A stretch of 64,000 nt of DNA from Cloeon dipterum (taxonomy: Eukaryota; Arthropoda; Insecta; Ephemeroptera; Baetidae), in the NCBI RefSeq assembly GCF_949628265.1, contig NC_088790.1:8064545-8128544 (forward strand). The letters run 5' to 3'. Within the stretch, counting starts at the first letter, position 1, and each line of letters opens with the position of its first letter. Shown in pieces: positions 58,379-64,000 of this stretch. A program made the translations under genes and the position numbers. The notes beneath the pieces are model-generated. The model was not told where the DNA came from. It saw only the letters and a program-made list of their open reading frames with translations, and did not search any database.

Positions 58379-60232
58379 ATGAACCTCGAGCAAGTGGCCT
58401 CAGTTGACTTGACGTGCACGAAAGGCAACGGCACAGCAGCCGTGCTCTTTGCCACACTCCTCAGCTCTCTGATCGGCAAACAATGCAGGCTAAATAACCC
58501 CAACCAGTATCCAACAGACACCCCAGCTGACCAATTCCTGCCCGAGTACGATTTTATCGTAATTGGGGCGGGCAGCGCGGGCGCCGCCGTTGCAGGAAGG
58601 CTAAGTGAGGCGGAAAATTGGAACGTGCTGCTACTGGAGGCCGGCGACAACCCCGGTCTGACGTCCGAGGTGCCGGTGCTCTTTTTCGAATCGCAGCACA
58701 CGCAGGACGACTGGGAGTTTTGGCCCGAGGCCGATGGCAAAAGCTGCCTGGGCATGGAGGGTGGTCGGTGCTACTGGCCGCGCGGGAAGGCGCTCGGCGG
58801 CACCTCTGTGCTCAACGCCATGATCTACGTAAGGGGCAACAAACACGACTACGACAACTGGGAGCGGATGGGAAACACTGGCTGGGGCTACGAGGAGGTG
58901 CTCAAGTACTTCAAAAAGTCGGAGAACGCAGATAAGTCAGATGAATTCCACGCGAAAGGCGGCCCTCTCGAGGCCAAAGTCTACAAGAACGGCGAGCCCA
59001 AGTTAATTTCTGACTTTTTCTACGACGCAGCCAAGGAACTTGGCTACGAGAAGATCGACGTCAACTCGGCAACCCCCGTCGGATACGGCACCGCACCGTC
59101 CACGCAAAAGGACAACGTCCGATTCAACACGGCTAAAGCTTTCCTCAGCCCTGCAAAGGATAGGCGGAATTTGCACATCTCTAAAAACTCGCACGTTACG
59201 AAATTGCGTTTCGACAAGAATGAGAATAGGATAACCGGCGTGGAGTTTGTCAAAGGCGGTGAGAAACAGTACGCAAAGGCCACCAAAGAGGTCGTCTTGT
59301 CAGCTGGAGCCATCGGTTCACCACACATCCTGTTGCTATCTGGCATCGGACCGCAGCAGCATTTGAATGAGATTGGCATCGACGTCATCAAGGATGCTCC
59401 TTTTGTCGGCAAGAATCTGCAAGACCACATTCTCTTCCTGGGAAACATTTTTGCATTGACAAACGTCAACCTGAAAACTGCAGATCCCGAGCAGTTCAAG
59501 GTGGAGGAATTTTTCAAGTACCTGATGCACAGGACCGGATACTACTCGACAATAGGCACCTACGATTTCATGTCATTCATCAACACGCCTCTCAACAAGG
59601 ACAACCCCCAGCACCCTGATATTCAGATTCACCACTTGATAGTAATGGCGAAAGACCCTCTAGTATGGCCTCTGTTCCTTAAAAATCAGGGCTACAATCA
59701 GGAAACGCGTGACTACCTACAGCAGCTGAACGAAAACCACACTCTCTTCAGCCCTGTCATCACGCTGTTGCGACCAGAGAGCGCAGGAGAAGTGAAACTA
59801 AAATCATCCAACCCTATCGAAAAACCTTTGATCTTCGCCAATTACTTTTCTCACGACGACGACGTACACCGAGTAATAGAAGCCATTAAGTATCACAAAC
59901 GCTTTGCCAAAACAGAGGCAATGGCGAAACTGGGCATTAAACGTGTGGACTATCTTCCCGCGTGCGCGAAATTCGACAAGGATTCGGACGAGTACCACGA
60001 GTGCGCACTCAGGCAAATCGGATCGACTATCTACCACCCCGTAGGCACCTGCAAAATGGGAGCCGATCCACTGATGTCCGTTGTGGATCCTGAGCTCAGG
60101 GTGCATGGCATCAAGGGGCTTAGGGTGGCCGATGCCTCCATCATGCCGAAAATCGTGTCAGGAAATACCAACGCGCCGTCCATCATGATAGGAGAGAGGG
60201 CCGCCGATTTTATTAAGAAGGCTTGGCTGTAG
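58379..60232 (+). CDS. GMC oxidoreductase 5 (glucose dehydrogenase-like), single coding exon
   Basis: The ATG at 58379 (MNLEQVASVDLTCTKG) gives 617 residues in one exon, the same length as GMC3. The frame is open further left but has no ATG there, and a splice acceptor ends four bases before this ATG, so the start is secure. Seen: the hydrophobic N-terminal segment AAVLFATLLSSLIGKQC, GAGSAG at 63-68, LLLEAGDNPG, signature 1 RGKALGGTSVLNAMIYVRG, and signature 2 SAGAIGSPHILLLSGIGP. The catalytic His553 is in [10 protein letters not shown] and Asn598 is in the canonical SGNTNAPSIMIGERAAD. It is more distant from GMC3 and GMC4 than they are from each other and keeps the ancestral active-site end motif. 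Substrate is unknown. Confidence 0.95.
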   Translation: MNLEQVASVDLTCTKGNGTAAVLFATLLSSLIGKQCRLNNPNQYPTDTPADQFLPEYDFIVIGAGSAGAAVAGRLSEAENWNVLLLEAGDNPGLTSEVPVLFFESQHTQDDWEFWPEADGKSCLGMEGGRCYWPRGKALGGTSVLNAMIYVRGNKHDYDNWERMGNTGWGYEEVLKYFKKSENADKSDEFHAKGGPLEAKVYKNGEPKLISDFFYDAAKELGYEKIDVNSATPVGYGTAPSTQKDNVRFNTAKAFLSPAKDRRNLHISKNSHVTKLRFDKNENRITGVEFVKGGEKQYAKATKEVVLSAGAIGSPHILLLSGIGPQQHLNEIGIDVIKDAPFVGKNLQDHILFLGNIFALTNVNLKTADPEQFKVEEFFKYLMHRTGYYSTIGTYDFMSFINTPLNKDNPQHPDIQIHHLIVMAKDPLVWPLFLKNQGYNQETRDYLQQLNENHTLFSPVITLLRPESAGEVKLKSSNPIEKPLIFANYFSHDDDVHRVIEAIKYHKRFAKTEAMAKLGIKRVDYLPACAKFDKDSDEYHECALRQIGSTIYHPVGTCKMGADPLMSVVDPELRVHGIKGLRVADASIMPKIVSGNTNAPSIMIGERAADFIKKAWL

Positions 60233-63200
60233 CATGGTAAAAAAGTGAATTGTGTTGCTTTTGTGAATGCTCATTAAATAGAAAACCAAAACGGGTGTAA
60301 ATTTTGAACAAATGATTTGTTTACTTGCATAAAAAACTGCGGACTCATTACTGTTGAGTTTTTGTGCGCACGATTCATTAGAATAATAAAATACGTATTT
60401 GCGCTCATTATATTAGAGTCAGCTGCAAACTTTCTCTGCGTGGTCGTATTGTGTGTGGAATCAGCGCCTTGAGAGGTAGGCTACACGCTCGCCCGTCAAG
60501 TAAGAGAGCAGTATAAGCACCACGGCGCAATGTTTCTAAATTCAACCGGCACCATTAGCTCAACCAACAATGAAAGGAAGGTACTTCATAAAAAATTCAT
60601 TCATTAATTGACGATAGGATATATTAATAAAAAATTAAATATTTTGGATTTGTCTCTTCAAACTAAACACTAAAAATCTTGAATTTCGGCATGTCTACAG
60701 CCAGATAAAAGTAAAAAAAGTCAAACATCCCTCTACTATTTCGTTTACAATATTTTTAGGTCTTATAAAATTGTCCATATTTGTATGGCTTTAGCAGGTA
60801 TTAATTGATTGATATATATGGTTTAACTGCCTAAAATTTGCATGTTCCGATTTTCCAATACTAACTGTTAACTAAAAAAAATTAAAATTAAATTTTGCAA
60901 GCTTAGGTCAGGTTTTTGAGTTCATTATAAGCCCAGCAACAAAATTAAATAATTAATTTATTTATGATGACTACATTTCACTTGAAAATGAACTGTCTCA
61001 ATAAACACGGGTGAAACGGCAAGGAACGTGATGCTTTTGAAACTGAGTCATAATAACAAACCACATTATGCAAAATGAGAATTCCCGAGCAGCAACTTTC
61101 GTTCCGATGAGTGACACGAATTGTAGCATATTGCACCTCCATTTATGCATGCAATGCAACTGACTGACTCTTTCACTCGGCCGCTGATCTCGCAACACAC
61201 GTGCAATTGCACCGGCAGGGAAATGCATTTCTCCTGCCTGCACGCTGCAACAGGTGAGAGAAATGGCTTTACAAAGTGCTCAATTGGATAACAACGAGAC
61301 GAAACTGCGCTCTTTACGTGATCCAAGCACGTAGACCATCTCTGAAGAAACACTTGCAAAAGAGCTTCTTTCTCTCTTCGGGCTGCAGAAAAAAGAGAGA
61401 AAGAGAAAAAAGATCAGCTTCCAATATTTGCTAGCGAGCAGGAAAGGCGTGACAATTGTCGGCACGCCGACAGCACTCTCTGTGCTTTTAACACCACGTG
61501 CATATTATTAGAATAATTCATGGGAGCGCCTCTGCCTAGAAACACTTATCCAGATAAATCAAAGCGTGCCACGATTGTATTGAATTAACCGACAAACAGG
61601 ACGGAGAAAAGTGAAACTTTGATTTGTTTATCTGCCTACCATATCGTTCAAGTTAAATAATTCAGGGCGGATTCATCCGTTTTAAGGCAAACATTTCGAC
61701 GACGATTCGTCACTCGCGTTTAAATAAAGAGGAATTTCCTAGCAAGTGGAATGCGATTAGTAACATTAACTTTCTACCAGCTGGCAAGACGCGGATTAAT
61801 TATGGGCAAGGAACAAACATCTGTCAGAGGACAAAAAATTAGATGCTCAACCTTTGCATGAATTGGAGAATAGAGATCGTAAAAAATTGCGGCCGCAAAA
61901 AAATTAATACTCAAGAAGCTGCAGAATCATCTTTGTTAGCTCATGTTGATTTTGTGATTTCAAAAGAATAAATTGTTGTTTGATAAGATTTTTATGCAGA
62001 TTGGAACCTAAATGACTGGTTAAAAGCGAGATATAACCTATGGAGAAAGGACATAACATAAAAATATCGTAAATCGATTACTGTTTGTCCTGAGAGATCT
62101 CCTTCACAGTAATCGTATCGACTGATGATTATAGCAAGTATTCATCTATTTAAAATACTAATTGTGATTAGAATGAGGATTAAATATTTAGAAAAAAGTC
62201 CTGAAATTTTAACTTCATTTTAAAAAAAAAATCTTTAAAAAATATCTGCCATGCATAAAAAATCCCACATTGTTGACATAGGCAACAATCAATTTGATTT
62301 CTCAACAGCGCGAGCAATTTTCTCACACCATAAACGTTTGCTATTTTGCATCGGCCATAAATCGAAAGAGAGGCCGCGAGGTACCACGCAATTGTCACTG
62401 CGGTAATAGCATTTGACTGCGTGAATGAATCTCGCGTCGAGAGAGTTTCCTTTATCGTCGATAAAAATGCCATTCGGACACTCCTATGCTTCAGCGCGGG
62501 CCTCACGCGGGCAATCGGTCGTTTGTTTTGCGCCCAGCGGAGAAATTCATTTTCCGATGCGAAAGTTTCTGCTAGCGGCCCCCGGCCGGCGTTTGTTCGT
62601 TCAATTTATTCGCGATTCGATCAGCGAAGGCTAAGCAAAGAAACGTGTGTTCATCCATTGTTCCGAGTGCAAAATGAGACCGGCCTTTGATTGGAATTAG
62701 AACAAAATTTCGCTGATTAATTGTGCGCCAACACGCATTGCAAATAATGCAGTGGACAGATTTCTAAACCAGAAATGAATAAGAAGCGGAAGAAAATTGT
62801 GACAATTGTGATTTGTGTATGGCTAAAAGTGCCACCGGGCAATCAGAACGAGACAAAAAATATGAATGTTAAGGAGTGAAAAAAATTTAATTTAAGATTT
62901 TGAAATTTTAATAGAAATCAGAGAAGGGGTAAAAAGAAAAGAGAAAATTAGTTATTGCATTTTAATTAAATGATTTCTTCCTAGACTAGAAGTACAAGAT
63001 TTTTTCCAAAAAAAGGCTCATAATATTTTTAGTAAAAATAATCTTGATTAATATTTGTTTTCAGTCAATTTAATATGTTCTATTATTGTATTTCGCTGAG
63101 GGCCGTTTCATTCTCACGAATAGATCAAGAGTTTACTTAGGAATTTGTGTGTCAACAAGCAGCAATCCAGAAATCCGAGACCATTCAATATTCCCTGTTA

Positions 63201-64000
63201 AAAGAGGGCCGTTTAAACGCATGTTTGTGGAGGCGACTGTCGGCTTTGACAAAGGATTACGTTTGACCCGTTTGACTGAGGGTTTTGGATTGGAAAGTAG
63301 AACCCACGCGTGCATGAGAGGACTGCACTGTTTTCCAGGAGACAAAAAGATGCATTTTCGCCATAGGCACGAAAAAACTTTGTCAGAAAAACGACATAGT
63401 GGGAGGCCGAGGACGAAAGTAAGAGTCGGAGCAATTAAGTGCTGTGCATCTCCATCGGAAAGCTGAAAAGTGCATCTCATCATTCACGTAATCGACGCTG
63501 AAAGTGAAAACTGCGAGCGTAATTGTTGCGCTGAGCGATGACTTTTTGCTCTGAGGAATTCTGAAATGCATTGTTGTTGCATTGCAGCACGTGAGCGACT
63601 ATTTTTTCTATCTCCCTGACGCATGTTGTCGACGTTTTCAATACATAATATTGTACAAAGAAACCGAGACGGCGGCTTGCAACACTTTCCGGCTGGACAT
63701 TTCATTAGAGCCGCGAGAGACCTGGTGCACGTAGGCACGCAGCAGCTGCTAAATACCTTTGCACTCGAGATTGGTTAAATTCGCACTTGACGGATTTCAT
63801 TCAAGATGCATTGGCACGCCGATTGGCGCAATAATCGCACTTCCTGATCGTTTGTGTTGTGCTTTAGATATTATTGCAACAACTTTCCAATGTTAGATCC
63901 ACTTGTTAAAAGGCGTTAAATATTCTTCCAGAGAAAATCGATTGTGGTTTTGAGTTTATTATCCCTGGTTGAAGCTTTATATTTGAAAGTGAAATGTGAG
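60233..64000. other. Distal 3.8 kb without recognised genes
   Basis: Apart from the GMC5 3' UTR at its left edge, I see only short chance frames. Moderately GC-rich patches (61060-61500, 62400-62660, 63080-63480) alternate with AT-rich DNA. No GMC motif, flotillin-2 N-terminal exon or RNA gene was found. It may be intronic or regulatory DNA of flotillin-2. Confidence 0.5.
61367..61404. repeat. Perfect 12-bp inverted repeat (pyrimidine/purine hairpin)
   Basis: TCTTTCTCTCTT (61367-61378) is followed after a 14-nt loop by its exact reverse complement AAGAGAGAAAGA (61393-61404). The arms are all-pyrimidine and all-purine. Function is unknown. Confidence 0.7.

Overview
The window is nuclear DNA of an arthropod, almost certainly an insect. 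Genes are split by short GT-AG introns (many of 50-60 nt), intergenic DNA is AT-rich, and there are no bacterial-type operons. The gene content includes the microRNA cofactor Pasha/DGCR8, flotillin-2 and a tandem array of insect-type GMC oxidoreductases. I cannot fix the order or species. Coding exons were assembled by hand from reading frame, splice sites and intron phase. Every gene below except flotillin-2 closes into a complete reading frame.

Left third (1-21 kb) is a compact housekeeping region. In order: an Ap4A Nudix hydrolase (NUDT2 type, -), divergent from REEP5 (+); a BTB-BACK protein (+); RRP12, a ribosome-biogenesis HEAT-repeat protein with 20 coding exons (+); pasha/DGCR8 (-), convergent with RRP12; a 54-residue TOM5-like microprotein (+); the tRNA 2-thiolation enzyme CTU1 (-); and an ER-resident SDF2-like MIR protein (+). 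CTU1 and SDF2 share a 268-bp divergent promoter with two CCAAT boxes.

Middle (21-42 kb) holds two large minus-strand genes with long introns. The first is an SLC18B1-type MFS transporter (probable vesicular polyamine transporter) with acidic runs in both tails. The second is flotillin-2, whose visible coding exons run from 41591 down to 32158. The expected first coding exon of flotillin-2 is absent from the 22 kb of window upstream of the last visible exon. A GC-rich island and an unassigned candidate start exon sit inside its long intron near 38 kb.

Right third (45-60 kb) is a head-to-tail array of five GMC (glucose dehydrogenase-like, FAD) oxidoreductases, all on the + strand. The first two are multi-exon, with different intron positions. 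The last three have single-exon coding regions preceded by a splice acceptor just upstream of the ATG. The third and fourth are recent duplicates and share a 66-bp identical block at the catalytic histidine. Because flotillin-2 runs the opposite way and its 5' exon is not seen before the window ends, the most economical reading is that the GMC array lies inside a giant flotillin-2 intron. From memory, insect genome comparisons describe such a nested arrangement. The last 3.8 kb (60.2-64 kb) shows no recognisable gene.
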